From Lobosporangium transversale (lineage: Eukaryota > Mortierellomycota > Mortierellomycetes > Mortierellales > Mortierellaceae): a DNA stretch of 64,000 nucleotides. This document shows, in pieces, positions 10,087-23,183 of the stretch (the first letter of the stretch is position 1; each line of letters begins with the position of its first letter). Position numbers and translations under genes: made by a program. The DNA is taken from positions 1 through 64,000 of the forward strand of contig NW_019029067.1 in assembly GCF_002105155.1 (NCBI RefSeq). Direction: 5' to 3'. The notes beneath the pieces were generated by a model. That model was not told the DNA's origin and made no database searches. It worked only from the letters and a program-made list of their open reading frames with translations.

Positions 10087-12605
10087 TTATGCTGCAATGT
10101 CTTGGATAGCAACTGTAGCAGTGGCGCGTTGGTAAAAAGGGCCTTGACGACGAATAAGGTCGAGATGCGATACTTGATCGTTCATTAGTAGGCTCGTATT
10201 GGATGTTCTCTTTGCATCATCGTAAGTCTTGAGAACTGCTTCGATCACTTCAAATTTGGCAACCTTTTACATAAAGAGATATTTAGAATGACAGCTATTT
10301 TAACGACGACAACGACGATGACAAAAAAAAATATTACAGCTAACAAGCTACCTTTTGCGGATGAGATAACTCAGCGTTCCGATCCAAAAGAAATGAGATT
10401 ACCTCTCGTTGTGAACCCATATTCTGTAATAAACATGTATGTATTATATATAAATATAAGAATTGGAAACAGAAGACAAAAAAAAGGAGCAGCAGATTCC
10501 AAAGATACAAAATCTTTTTACCTGCACGCCAAAAGGATAGCGCGCCAAGGATATCATCACCGTTAATGCCGACATAGACAGCTCTGTAGTTTGGGATTTA
10601 GCAGAAACAAGAAGGCGAGTAATAAATGGACTCTGTCCTGGTTCTTCAAGCTTGCTATAGAAGTTTGAAATGATGCGTTGTATCTCTGAGGAAGGATTCG
10701 AACTGAAAAGTAAAGTCAAGATGAATAAATCATTCCCGTCGCACTTGACTATTGACTATTGAGGAATGTGAAGGAAAAAAACAACGTCTTTACCTGCAGG
10801 CCAAAATCTGCGCAAGAGAGTGGTACCACCCGACTTTACTATCACGGCGTAGAGTTGACAAGAGGCCAATGAATGTAGAAGCGCATGAACTATCACAGAC
10901 CCACTCCAAATTTCGAATATTGCCTCCAGACAACCCAAAGGTGGCCATTGCTTCCACCTAACTCCAATATTTTTGATAAGAAAATGATAAGTTACTTTGT
11001 AATAACTTTTTTTTTTTTTTTTTTTTTTTGGATAAAAGGCAATGCTTGACAATAAACAATATTTTACCTGCAATGACTCAGATGGTGTATAGTCATCACT
11101 ACCGACTAAGATCCACTGGAGTTGAGATAAGATCTGGTACTTCATATCCAAGGCAATAAAATCGATATCAGTTGATGATCCCAATTTCCCATATAGTTTT
11201 ATGATAGCAGTCGTTCCCAGTTCGTCATCCTGTACTTCAAATTGTACAACTTCTCCTAGTCGCTTCAATATGCCTGATTGGTCGAGATATTGACTTCCAG
11301 CTTTTGTGGCCCCGAACTATTAAATAATAATGAAAAAAAGAAATATTTGCAATATGAATTGTTAGATCGTTTCTTTACGATCTTCATAGGACGGGACCTG
11401 GTAATTGAATTTCTTTTGTTCTTACCTCTGACAAGATCTCAATAATATTAAAGCGAGTCAAAATATCCACCGCACCCAAGCCATTTTTAAGCGAGTCCAA
11501 AAGGCCCATGCTTTCCAATAGATTCAAAGATTCCTGTGATTCTCCTGCCAGTGAGGCTAAGGCCTCAATCATACGCAGTTGGACAACTGAACCTCTAATA
11601 TGGTAAATGATAGTGAGAATAGTAATAAAGGAGAAAAATATTGAGCGAAAAACTAGGGTACAATAGAGGAGTTCCTGAAACCTACAAATAAATAATAATA
11701 AATATAAATATATAACTTTACCTTGAGGTTGCAAGATTGCGGATCAAGTAAAATGATGGGTCGTAGTTGACAACTGCCTTGAGCCTATCCTGTCCTTTAC
11801 AGATCTGAAAATATATAAATATAGGCATAAGGCCACGGCACTATTTTTTTTTTTTTTTTTTTTTTTTTTCATGTAGAACAATTCCAGCCTTATTTACCTT
11901 TAACAAAGTTTGCTTGGAGCGTTCTGCAATGGCGATACTTTCTGATGCAATGCCTTCTACAGTAGCCTTAAAGACATCTGATTCCAACTGAAGTCGTCAG
12001 AACAGAAAATAATAGATATATATTAATAGTTAATAATAAACTTTTTTCGATCCTGCATATTAATTATTAGATCGCCATTTTGAATACTAGGATTAAAGTC
12101 TTTTTTACCATGGATTTTAGGACCGAGATGTTCTCATTGGCAATTTTATCCACCTGTGATAGTCCCAAGGCATGGACTCGAGGGAAAGCAGCGTTTAGGG
12201 CTTGAAGAAGTGCATCATGCAACAATGAATCTTGACTAATGGTTGAAAAGGACTGGTCCCGGAGGAGAGATTCAATTACGTTGCAAGTCCTATCAATGGT
12301 GAGCTCCGTGTCGTTGCCATGATCTGTCTCCAGGAGTTGAAGAAAGTGTGATAAGGGAATAGAGCTCAGAATTTGCTGAGTCGCTTCAGATGCATTGGCT
12401 CCTAAAAAAAAAGTGAATGAGTCAAATATGCTTTCTTTCTTCTATTTTCAGCCTTGACTTGAATTGTACCTTGCAATGCATGATCTAGAACAAGGAGTGC
12501 ACTATGAATAGCAAGGGGATCTGTTAGTGAGGTAAAAGTAGTTAGGATATCCTGGAATTGAGATTGGTTTCCACCGTTTGTGTTGGGTGCTTCTACTGTT
12601 GGCAT
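10087..12605 (-). CDS. 26S proteasome assembly chaperone PSMD5/S5b (yeast Hsm3 family)
   Basis: Helical-repeat chaperone that binds Rpt subunits during assembly of the proteasome 19S base. Ten exons on the minus strand: 12605-12470, 12401-12109, 11987-11898, 11804-11722, 11594-11426, 11316-11068, 10957-10794, 10702-10522, 10423-10352, 10263-10087; phases agree at every junction; 537 aa, close to the roughly 500 aa of human PSMD5. Family-like blocks: SLLHDALLQALNAAFPRVHA near the N-terminus, LRMIEALASLAGESQ, IIKLYGKLG, and the C-terminal end RRQGPFYQRATATVAIQ, which matches the conserved G-P-[YF]-Y end of PSMD5. REVISFLLDRNAELSHPQK parallels the C-terminal VEYVVDRSVEHDK region of the human protein. 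Intron 8 could be misread, because exon 9 runs to 10352 rather than to an earlier GAG|gtaatc. Confidence 0.85.
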
Positions 12606-12800
12606 GGTGAATATTCAATGGAATGTAAAGAGAATGCGCGAATGCAATGAATTAATAATGTGTCAATGTGACTGCAACAAGCTCGCGTAAGTGGACGCGC
12701 GGAACGCGTTTCATTTGCTCAAATTGCCAAATTAATTTGTTGAAAGACAAATAACAAATGCAAAATAAAATTTTATTTCTCTTTTTTCTTTTTCTTTTTT

Positions 12801-13906
12801 TCATTCAGTCTTTGCAGCCTCTGTGTTGGTAAAGAACTTCTTAATGTCTGCTTCAAAGTAGTCATTCACCAAGACACCATCCTCATCGTACCAGAACTGG
12901 AATGCTGTCGAGAATCGTTGATGGGCCGATTTCTTTATCTTGGTCGGTGAATTGGGAGAGCTAGAATACTCAATATGAATGTCAAGGTTATAGTAGGGGT
13001 TGTAGTGCTTGACAGACGAGCTCACTGAAACAGTTTGAGTGCCATCCTACATCGTAAAAACAATAAACGAACGAATAAATGAAGATCAGAAGCCAATAAA
13101 GATTAGATTTCAATAGACAAATGCAAAGACTAAAAAAAATAAGATAAAAAGAAATAGCGTACAGGCGTAGTCTTGGATCCGGTAAAGATGACATCCTTCT
13201 CAACAAGGTATGAATAGGCCATCATCAGAGCATTGAACAGATAATACCTAGGATAAGAGAAAAAAAAAAAAAGATTGATCAGTAAAGATAACGCGTGAAA
13301 CTCAGTGTTTATTCAGGTGAATAAACACGTAACGGCCAGTGGATGCCAGCGAAGAAGAAGGAAAAGAGATCGAGCCTACAATGCAACACTGACTCCTGTC
13401 CAAAATTTTGTAGCTGGTAGTTCAAAGGGATGGACATATCCATAGTAAGATCCTGCAGCAGCAAAGATACAGCCCAGATACCCAAGGGCAAGCTTAATAT
13501 CCGTATGTTTGTGGCTCTGTTTGTAACCAGCCTTGGACTCCAGGTACTAGTGGGATCAATTTGGTCCGTTGACAGGTGTTATTTGTTATTGTTGACGTGA
13601 CAACGTTATAAACGCTTCGATAAAGAATATGACGAGCCACAACGTTATTCAATACCTCCTTGAGGGCTTCGTCACAAGCGTTCTTCAATTCAAGCAAACT
13701 TGACTTGTCAGCCTTAATAACGCGGGCTATTTGGTGGATGCATTTGAAGATAGACATATAAGTAGATTGGGTAAAAGTTAGGTTTGGAGACTAAAGTGAT
13801 GAGAAATATAGTAGTTGTTCTGAGCTTAAAATGGTTATTTCTTGCAGAAGGAAAAATCACATCACACGATGAAACAAAGTAACTTACAAGGTGCTTCATT
13901 AGCCAT
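12801..13906 (-). CDS. Signal peptidase complex subunit 2 (SPC2/SPCS2)
   Basis: Accessory ER membrane subunit of signal peptidase that helps couple it to the Sec61 translocon. Five minus-strand exons: 13906-13888, 13726-13656, 13546-13380, 13247-13163, 13046-12801; 195 aa, between yeast Spc2 (178) and human (226). The first exon is only 19 nt (MANEAP plus one base). Family blocks: ELKNACDEALKEYLESKAGY, then HTDIKLALGYLGCIFAAAGS leading into a first helix ending YVHPF, a second helix WTGVSVALYYLFNALMMAY, then VSSSVKHYNPYYNLDI and FWYDEDGVLVNDYFEADIKK, equivalent to the SPC25 C-terminal FFDxxGxLVxDxYExEI. Lies 195 nt downstream of PSMD5's start, on the same strand. Confidence 0.88.
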
Positions 13907-14322
13907 AGCGAGATGTTGATACCTTAGTAGGAAGTAACGGGGCAAAGATGGATGAGGCGATAGAAAATGGCTGTCGCGCGCATCTAATTGTAAGGAAGAA
14001 AGAGATTGAAATGCTTCATGCAAGCAATGGAATATGTTGGATGAAGGAAATGATGGCTTAGAATAAAAGGTGGTCAAGCAATGTGCGAACTCAGCTGTGC
14101 GTCTTTCAACAACAGACAACCAAAATACTAATACTTTTACATTCACCTTTTTACTTATCTTATTCTCCTACTTTCCTGCCTCACTCTCAGGTTTATAATA
14201 TTATCGACTCTCAACAAAAACTTTCATATAACCTCTTATAGATTTCTCTTTCTCTCTTACTCTTTTCTACTTCCGTTCTTGTGTTTGGTGCAAGGTTGCA
14301 TCTCATAACATGGCCATAGAGG
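13907..14322. promoter_or_regulatory. Shared divergent promoter region
   Basis: 416 nt between SPC2 (-) and the EST1/SMG-like gene (+). C/T-rich tracts sit at 14150-14280 on the plus strand. No clear TATA element was identified; the regulatory role is inferred from the divergent arrangement. Confidence 0.4.
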
Positions 14323-17141
14323 ATGTCAAATTCCATCAGTCAATTCTCTCTTGAAAATCAGCTCCAGACCGTGCGACAGCTATACTTGTATGTGCCTTTC
14401 ATACTGGATACTAATAGGACAGAAATGCCGCAGGCAAGCTGCGCCTTACCTGCTTTCAATAGGCTTCCTCGCTAATCTACCGTCCGATTTTTATTATATT
14501 TATCTCTACTGAACAGAGATGCCTCTTTAATAGAGCAAACAATTCAACAGCATGTAGAGGCTAATAAGGTCGGATATCGATCCAGTATTTCATCTCATTC
14601 ATCCCCTACCAGCGACCGGCGCCTGAACCTTTCAGACACCTCCTCCTCTTCGCGTCACCAAAACCAGAGTCGACAGTCATCAAATTCTTCACTACAGAAT
14701 CAGAATCAGCGTCGCTCTGGTCGTCAGCAGCATCAGGCGCAACAAGAAGACCAGGGGCAAGGGTTTCAGGTACCGCCTTCGAGATATTTTCGATCCAGCC
14801 ATGAGGAGCTGACTTTTTTACGTGATAGGTACGTATACGCCATTTTAATCAGAGAGTGTATTTCTATGTAAACTATCAGTGTTTCCTCGTTCCTCCAATA
14901 ATTTACTATCATTACTGCGTATTTCTCCAAAATTAGCCTCAAAGATGTCTATGAAGTCGTATTATTGGAAGATTTAGTTGCCGCAGTCGAAAAATCAATA
15001 GATGAGCGTCTCTGGAGGCACGTATTTTATGCTCCCATTGAAGAGCTCCGGGCAGAGTTGAGAAAAGTATGTCTGATGTGGGGACACAAAGTATGAGCTG
15101 CAAGGGCAGGGCTCTGCTATTAGATCATACATGACAACTATACGTGACCAGCTGACAATTTTTTTATCGTTATCATATTATCCATATTATTATACCATTC
15201 AGCTCGACAAAAATAGTAGACAGCATCAGGAAGTTATGGATGAGCTTAGTAAACTGCTTGACAAAGGGACAGGTTTCTACCATGAGATGATCACAGCCTT
15301 GCGGTGCGAACACGATATTGATCTTGAATCTATAGCAGTTGAAGTACTGCAGTCCGAATCATCAACAGCTGGCAAAGGCAATAAATCTGTCGCAAACATT
15401 GATACTAAATTATTGCAAAGCCGCAGTAGAAGTGGGCGTGGCCGACAACAGTCTCGCTTAAAAGATGAAGCATTGCTTGCGCAACCTACATACTCTATAG
15501 AGGCTCTTGCGAACTGTATTCAAAAATGCTTTATATATCTTGGAGACTTGGCTCGATATAGGACCAACGTCCGTCTCGAGACTCAGGCTGTGCTCACCAC
15601 ATCACAAAAGGTTGGCAAGGATCTGGAGACGTCGCAAACCAGGCCCTCAGCTTCGGACTGGGAGGCAGCCTATCGCTTTTACATTCGCGCATTTCAGACA
15701 TTTCCAGACAGTGGAAAACCTTACGGTCAGTTAGCCATCCTTGCTACGTATGCCAACGATGACCTAGATGCTATTTATTGGTATACTCTCAGGTATGTAT
15801 ACATTTGTATCTTTCTTCGTGTTGTAACACACCTATGGACATATTGAGAAAGTTTAGTATTAAACTAAATAGTATTAGCTAATACTTAACTTATTCTTTT
15901 TTTTTTTTTTTTTTTTTTTTAACAAAAAAAAAAGTCTAGGAACCAAATCCCCATCAATTGTTGTACGAGATAACTTGAAAGTCTTCTTTTCTCGATACCA
16001 AAATCGTTACAAGGATCTTCTTTCTATGATATACCCACAGTCTGATGACTTGAGCAATGCAATGAGCACAGATGAGGAGACGGATACTCGTAGTCGACCA
16101 AAATCGACATCTGCGCAGCAACTGGCTTTAGCGAGATGTGATATTACAGTGTTTTTTATTAAGATCCAAATGGATTTTTTTGTACCTCATTTGGAAAGGT
16201 ATCGTATTTTCAATCAAATTGGAGCCGAGATATTTCTGCCTTATAACTTTACAATACTAACATAACATAATATGTATATTTCTTGACTTTAGTACTACTT
16301 TTCGCGACTCCAACCTCTTGACCACATTTTGTCATAAGCTTTCATCCAAGTTGGCAGACGGTGGGTTCGAGAGTACGGCTTTGAAAATGGTAGCATCAAT
16401 GATCCTAGTAATTTACGATCTTCATGCTAGGGCAGCCTTATCTTCACTTACAGCAGAGTCGAATACAAAGGAAGGAACATTGGGGTGGAAGCAGGCGCAA
16501 AGATTGGGACTCATCTACCTGTTTGGGATGGCAACTACAATTTTGGATCACCAGCTATCTCTATTCAAACAAAATGACTCGATCCATCCTTCTCCAAGTC
16601 AAGGATTGCTTTTTCCGATTCAGATCTTCATAGAGTTTTGGCTATCTCACTGGGATCAGGTTTGGGGGATGGTTCGTATGGATGAGAAGTGGGCAGGCGC
16701 GTCAAATCGAGCAGATCTTTCTCTGCGAAAAGCTACAGTTACTTTCTTTCGATCGTTTATCAGCGTTCTTAACATTATCCGTCCACAAGGCCAAGATTAC
16801 TTTAACCTTGACGACGTTTCACAGAGGGCATATCAAATTCTTCAAGATGATCGCTATCACTTCTTCGGTCTCATGCCCTTCCGGCGATTTCATAGCCAGT
16901 TATCAATTTGTTTTGATGTGGTTGAGGATCCAGAGACAACAAAGCTATATCGACTATTGCTGTTTACAGAGAAAGTCATCCAAGCAACTGAAAGCATCCG
17001 AGGCACGGTGGTAGAACTTTCGCTCGAGCCAGTGTCGGATGAAGATCAAACAGAAAGTGGAGGCGTATATTACAAAGTTATGGATGCTGACGATAAGGTA
17101 AAGGATACTATCAGCGGTTTCGGATGCTTAAGAGGAGTGGA

Positions 17142-17185
<44 letters not shown>

Positions 17186-18276
17186 GTCAGTGTTAATTGT
17201 TTATCATTAAAATCTTACTTTATTAGCGTTTGCTACGTGAGCGAGGCTCTAAGGTGCTGGCGTCACACTGGCTCCAGGATCAAGTCTCATCTCTCCAGAA
17301 GGGATTAGAGGATTCTGAGAGAGTAGAAAGAAGAGGTGGTCATAGTCACTTGAATCAACAAGATAATAGGAGGGATGGTAATCGATCGAGGCCACTCGTC
17401 CCTATTTCAACGCTTCCTGGGACAGTGAGGCTACCGCTCAGTGGACAAACTAAATTAACAGATCATTATCAACGTGGTCCTCCAAAATTTATTTCGCCAA
17501 GCTCTCCGCAACAACAGCATGGTCATTCAGGGGTAGACAGAGGTAGCTCCTTGAATAATCAGCTACAGCTCAAGAACCGTCCAGAAAAGCATAGCCCGCC
17601 ATATTGGACATGCGTTGTGGATTTTTCTGTTCTTGTTTGGCATCTTTCAGACGTCAAGACGCTTCTGGAGCACCGAAAATGCCTAATTATTGTACCTCTC
17701 GATGTTATTGACCGTCTTGACAAGGCAAAGAAAGGTCAAGATAAAGAGAATCAGAAAACGCGTGAAGCAATTCGTTTCTTGGACAATTGGTTGAATATAG
17801 TTCGATGGGGTATGTCAGAGCCACTCTTGGTCGGGCAGAATGTTAAAGACAGTCTTGGGCGATGGAGTGAGGCTATACCTTTCCTTGTGAAACAAGAAGA
17901 ATCAAATTCTATCACGAATGGAGGCGTGAGAGGTGATCATGACTGTAGTATGCCTGAAGCCATTGAGGTAGAAGATCAGGACATTGATATGGCAGATGTA
18001 CAAAAGGAGGCAGACAACAAGGAAGAAAAGGATTTGATTGGAGAGGATAATGAAATAGAAGAAGAGATCGAAGTCAGGAGCGTCAAGAATGTGCCTCGAA
18101 TATGGCATCCAATCTTAGGAGCTTGTTTGTTCCTTTTACGGAAACGAGACGAAGCGCATCGCATTGCTCAGGATCGCTTTATATTATTGACAGAAGATCC
18201 AGATTTATTGTATTATGCCCGATGGTTTGATATCCCCTCGAGTAGCATTCTCGGCTGGAAGCACTTGGGCATTTAA
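14323..18276 (+). CDS. EST1/SMG6-like protein with C-terminal PIN domain
   Basis: Putative telomerase-associated or nonsense-mediated-decay factor. Seven exons: 14323-14387, 14517-14828, 14937-15066, 15203-15792, 15935-16198, 16293-17097, 17227-18276; 1071 aa. Residues 20-125 are Gln/Ser/Arg-rich. A 14-3-3-like/TPR region follows, with the Est1-family signature around DSGKPYGQLAILATYANDDL and AIYWYTLSLGTKSPSIVVRDNL. The Est1-type RNA/DNA-binding helical region spans exons 5-6. PIN at about 850-1060: VVDFSVLVWHLSDVK, LIIVPLDVIDRLDKAKKG, RFILLTEDPDLLYYARWFDI. The acidic residues in the first and last of these suggest that the PIN fold may keep catalytic positions. The acceptor of exon 5 directly follows an A run (aaaaaaaag|TCTAGG). 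Confidence 0.85.
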
Positions 18277-19570
18277 AGGATTTTAAAGTTGCAAGTATTT
18301 GGTTATGTCATCACTAAATAAAGACGCCTCGTTTAAAGCATGTCATTTCCGAGGAGCTGTTTCCAGGTATTTCACTCACTAACCATTATCACACAAATTA
18401 CACAAATGTGGTAGTTCGGATAAACTCCGTGGTTCATGACTCTTTATCCAGCATGACCCAAGGCATCATCGAACGATATGGTAATGCATAGTAACACGAC
18501 AACATTGCGCAATCAAATAAAAAATAAATAGGAAGTGTGGTGAGGACGAGGTCTGTTCTAGATACCACTTCATGGTTTACTTTTTGCAGTGCGTTCCAAT
18601 GAACCACACCTTATTCTCCAATTCATAATTACGGGATGTCCTTAAAAGATTGAGATAAAAGCCTGTCCTTCTAATTCCTATAAACGTAAAATCTCCTCCA
18701 ACGACCGATGCCAATTTGTATATAACATGTAATATAGACCATTGCCAGGGTTGGGAGTTATACCATGAATCAAGTTTCTGCAGGGAGGTAATGTTGGTCG
18801 AGGTCGCGAAGTTCGATTTGTATGATTAGGTTCACCCACTGCCCCTGTCCAATAAAGCAAACCTTTTTTTGTTGAGTTGGAAAAAAAAACTCTTCGCCCC
18901 TTTTAAACAGCATCAACAAACCAGATGATGCGAGGGCTATTGTTTCATAGAGGAGCGGGGCAGCTTCACTCGGCACTGCCTTTGGTTTGCACGCATGACA
19001 GAAAGGACGGGAAAACCATTGCTGTGCTGATTTTTATTCAGTGCATCTGCTCCTGTGCTCTCTCGTGCTACTCCCTTCTACGCACAGATCCCAGCATGTC
19101 CAATCAATCTCTTTCCTCATCCTCCTTACTTGCAAAATACGCGTTTTTCTTTCAACATATCGTTCCCCTTGTTACCGATCAAAGGCTTCTAGAATGTACA
19201 TTTGTCATGAGTGGCATAACATCTTATATACTTATCCACGCCAGCGTATTTCCACATCTTTGTTGTTGTTTTTAGGTGTGGTATTTATTACCTTGCCATT
19301 ACTATCGACTCTCTGTCTATTGGAAAAACACAATAAATACCTGTTCCTTGTACCTCGACATTTTGGACCTCATTTCCCGTAACACCAATTCCTGCTCACC
19401 AGTTTATTTTCTCTCATTCACACTCATAAAAAAAAAAATAAATAAAAATAAAAATAAAAAAAGACATAGACACATAAATTTTCGAATCTCATTATCCAAT
19501 ACCAACTTGTCTCACTTCTTACATTTTTTTTTTGTCACTTTCGCTCTTTCGTTACTCCGTCTCTTTGGCA
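18277..19570. other. Intergenic region
   Basis: 1.3 kb with no supported gene. 19060-19570 becomes C/T-rich, like the leader of an expressed gene, and includes an A-rich stretch at 19426-19465. Confidence 0.45.
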
Positions 19571-19770
19571 ATGGCTGCTTCGCGTCACTTCAGTAAGTTT
19601 CCATTCTTCGTGAAGTGGTGTCCTAGCGATATATATAGACATATTAACTAATGTCTTTCCTGCCTTCATTTATCTCTCTTTCCGTTGTTACTTTAAAAAA
19701 AAAAGTTGGATGTTGCAGGCCTCTATCAACATCTCAAGAAGAAGGAATTGATTGACATTCCTGTCCCTTG
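19571..19770 (+). CDS. Possible tiny two-exon gene, or first exons of a truncated gene
   Basis: After a strongly pyrimidine-rich leader, GGCA-ATG starts MAASRHF and is cut by a good donor (gtaagt at 19593). Splicing to the AG of GTTGCAG (ending about 19720) gives SLYQHLKKKELIDIPVP and a stop: 24 aa in all. The start context resembles a nuclear gene for a small mitochondrial protein, but I do not recognise it. The reading frame ends where a gene-poor, debris-rich region begins, so this could be the 5' stub of an interrupted gene. Exact borders are approximate. Confidence 0.25.
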
Positions 19771-21277
19771 AAAGGCGATGTCAATATTTCTGAAACATGT
19801 CTTCAAAATGTATCAATGTAATTGGCTGTAGGCAGTACTCAGCCATGTCGCTGTTTGCAAGCTTATATCATCTCCAGGTGCGTTTGTCGATCCTGCTGTT
19901 TCATCGGCATCTTAAATATTTTGAACATCTTCTATAAACCAAGTCCATACAAATGAACAAAGATTTGAGGCTACCAAAAATACTATTTCTCAGGTGAGTC
20001 AAAGTTTTTTCCTTTTCAGTTGCGGCATGGGACATTGCGGATTACTCTATAAGTCAATATCCCCTTTTGCCCTTACCTAACACACACTACACGCCTTCTT
20101 CCGCTCAAACCTTGGCGATGATGCCCTCAAGTCTCTACAGAGCATCAGACAAAGCATAATCAATTTTCCTCCTACAAGGGTCTTTTAATATAAATACCAA
20201 GATTCAAATGAACATTTTTGCTCGCTCCTGCTTAATTCAGCCACACTAAGGCATCCGCAAGTCTTTCAAGAGGTCAAAATAATATTTAAGAAGAAGTAGA
20301 GTTTGACGTTCAAGAAAGGGGGGAGGGGCGAGTATAAAAGCCTAGTAAGGATCCATACATACAAATTCGTTCCAAGAGCCCTTGGACTAAAGTACAAGCA
20401 CAACCTAGTTTTCAAACAACAATGACGATAGTCACTGCTGCTCAAGGAGTGCCGACCCAATAAACCAAGACATCTATGACCATAATGACATTCTAAAGGA
20501 AGAAACTCTACTTCCTATTGATTGCACTGACCTGTACAGAAACGGCTGCTCCTTAATCATAGTGTCAGAGACAAGTACACACACCATTCCATAGCATGAG
20601 TATACGCCATACTCCTGCTTCAATTTCGCGTCAAGCACCAGCAACGCCGTATATAGTGTGGATATACAGTGACTACATGAAAGAGATAGGATTCATTCTA
20701 TTCGCATCGAGTCACACTATAACCGTGCTTTTTGCAGCAGTCGGATGACACGCATGCAGTATATTGGCTCAATGGCATAAAAGTTCAAAGAGGCTGTTCA
20801 TACGAATGGCCCCAATTTGGCGGGGTATGTCTACGACAGATCACCAAGTCAGCAACCTTCACACCTCATGGCGGAACAGCATAGTAGCGATAGTGCTTAA
20901 CCCCCCCGAAAGGCATCAAATGCGGGATCGGATTACAAAACTAGTGGTCTATATAGACCATACGCACTGCTATCACCTGATTGATGATTGATCAAACAAC
21001 AAAAAGAAAGGGTCTTAATCAGGCCTTACTAAAGCTGTTACCTTATCAGTATCCTGGATGGAGGCTATGCGCAGTATCCTTAATGGGATTAAGCGCAATA
21101 CCTTCGCTATTTGAAAGAAGAATAGGCTATGACGAATTTTATCCAAACAAGCAGCATCCGCGGAAAAAAAACTTGGAACCTTTAAAAAGGCTCAGCTAAG
21201 CGGCTTATGAGCATTGACGCTATCCTCTGTGATTCAATTATGGGATCAAATGGGGGTAAAAAGGAAGCTAGCCTTAT

Positions 21278-21385
21278 GGTTGGTCTCTTTAGTCTTTGCT
21301 ATGGTTGGTCTTTAGCCTTTGTTATGGTTGATCTCTTTAGCCTTTGCTATGGCTGCCCTCTAGCCTTTGTTATGGCTGGCCCCTT
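21278..21385 (+). repeat. Imperfect tandem repeat, about 4.4 x 24 nt
   Basis: Units start GGTTGGT or GGCTGGC and contain CTTTAG[TC]CTTTG[CT]TAT; four full copies and a partial one follow each other with 1-4 nt length changes. Confidence 0.75.
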
Positions 21386-22794
21386 CAACATAGCAAATGG
21401 AACGGGGCCTCCCTCCAAGAATCCTGCAAAGGAAAGAAACTTATTATAGCGGGTACGCAAAAGAACAAAAAAAAAAAAAAAAAAAAAAAAAGAAAAGGTT
21501 AAGGCTATGATACTCTGTGGCAACTTACAAACTCTTCTCTCCTTTTTTAAAACAGGCGGCATTATCAATGCATACTGTGATCCAGACTCTCACAGAATGC
21601 AGCTATTTTGCTGTCAGAAAATAGATGAAGTCAGGACGGCGGAAAGCCCTGATTGCGGCAATGGTATGCAAAGCGATCTTGATTCTCTTATAAAAGAGAT
21701 TCTCCGAAGAAAATACTTAAAGTGATTCGGAGCGCGACTAAGCGCAGCATGTTCGTTTTATAATGGATATGCTAGTTCTCTTTTTAATCAAGTTTGTTAT
21801 ACATCGCCTATCCACCTGGAAAACGTCTTGATGATATTCTCATCATGCGATATCCAGCTGGAGAAATCCGGCATCCCTATCTGGCCCAAAGGTAAAACTA
21901 TGGGCCCTCTTCTACTGTTTTCTACGCGTTATATTGCGAAGCGTCTCAGAAACCTTATTTAGGACGAAAACGAAAAAGAGGCCGATTATTGTGGACGGAA
22001 GACGTTATGGTCTACATCGGCTGTAATGTTATCAGCGAAAAAAGAGCTCACAAGCGTCATTCAGAATGTTTAATTACCATTAAAAATAAAATAAAATTGG
22101 TCGTAATGTTAAAAAATACTTTTCGTGCTTGCAGTTCGTTCAATAAGCTATAAAGACGAGATCCAGGAGATTATCATTTCTTCGTTTCTTCACTCTGCTC
22201 ACAGACGGAATGGGTGCCTCATAGCCCTTCTTTTTCAGAAAAGGCTAGAGAGACTATTGATACCCATTACTGTGGAAATTGGATCATAATATTGCAGCGG
22301 CTCTATTTTATCAGTGAAATTAGCGGGAGAAGGATGATGAAGAAGGCGGGGCAAGTATAATGAACTTGGAAGAAAAAAATGGATGTGTGAAGGGTTTTTA
22401 TAGCTAGACCAGTTCGTTGGTTAGAAAGTAAGTATTAAAATCCATTTATCAAGTTATATCATCACGATACCACCACAGTCATCTTTAGATAGCCTCCACT
22501 CCTCTGCGCATTTCCCAACTTTCGCCTTCTTCTACCCAGATTAAAGATAAAGATAAACAAGTGTCTATCTCTCTTATTCTCTGACTGCAAGAGAATAAAA
22601 CAAGAAATTTGAAAAAACAAAGGGATGAATATTCAAGATGTACCCTAGAATAGATGTGCCGCTGATTTTCTTGTTTCCCATTATATCAGCAGACCTGAAG
22701 GAGAAGTGCTGAAACTGCAGCTGATATACTGTATCTACAGTGGAGCGCGTCATACGGCTTCGAAGGTATTAATTACTCTTGTTAATGAATATTG

Positions 22795-22816
22795 TATGTG
22801 TATGTGTATGTGTATG
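22795..22816 (+). repeat. (TATGTG)n microsatellite
   Basis: Between three and four perfect TATGTG units. Confidence 0.8.
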
Positions 22817-23183
22817 CAATGCTATGACGTGTCGTGTTGCGTTTTGCGCGTTGTGAAAATAATATAAAGTTGAAGCGAAAATGAACACGCTTTAGATTTC
22901 CTACAACAATATCTTCATTGATAACAAAGATGGATGTGAAGGTGATAGTGAATGCCATGGTGATGAAACCCTCTTTACAAGGACATAAACATCTTCCAAT
23001 GACTGCAAGATGGCCATAAAAAATGAGGAGTATAACGACAAAAAAAGATTCTTCTGATCTAAGCGACAGCTACCCGTTGACGGTCCTTACGTAATGCTAT
23101 TAGTCAATTACTTTTCCTACTGAATGTTTTGCCAAGCAAGAGTCTTTTATTTCATTTTATTTTTATTACATTTTCATTTTCTG

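Larger units (their letters stand above)
19771..23183. other. Gene-poor region with coding-like debris
   Basis: 3.4 kb without a convincing gene. Several stretches translate without low-complexity bias but are broken by stops: around 20981-21199 (LLKLLPYQYPGWRLCAVSLM), 21510-21725 and about 21800-22080 (YPPGKRLDDILIMRYPAGEI, then a stop, then GRKRKRGRLLWTEDVMVYIG). They look like fossils of a gene or mobile element; I cannot name the family. Also present: an A run at about 21468-21491 and a TATGTG repeat at about 22795-22816. Confidence 0.4.

Noticed and set aside
10352-10423. A 21-nt micro-exon ending at GAG|gtaatc in PSMD5
   Set aside because: Reading through to CAAAAG|gtagct restores the family C-terminal helix; a micro-exon is not needed.
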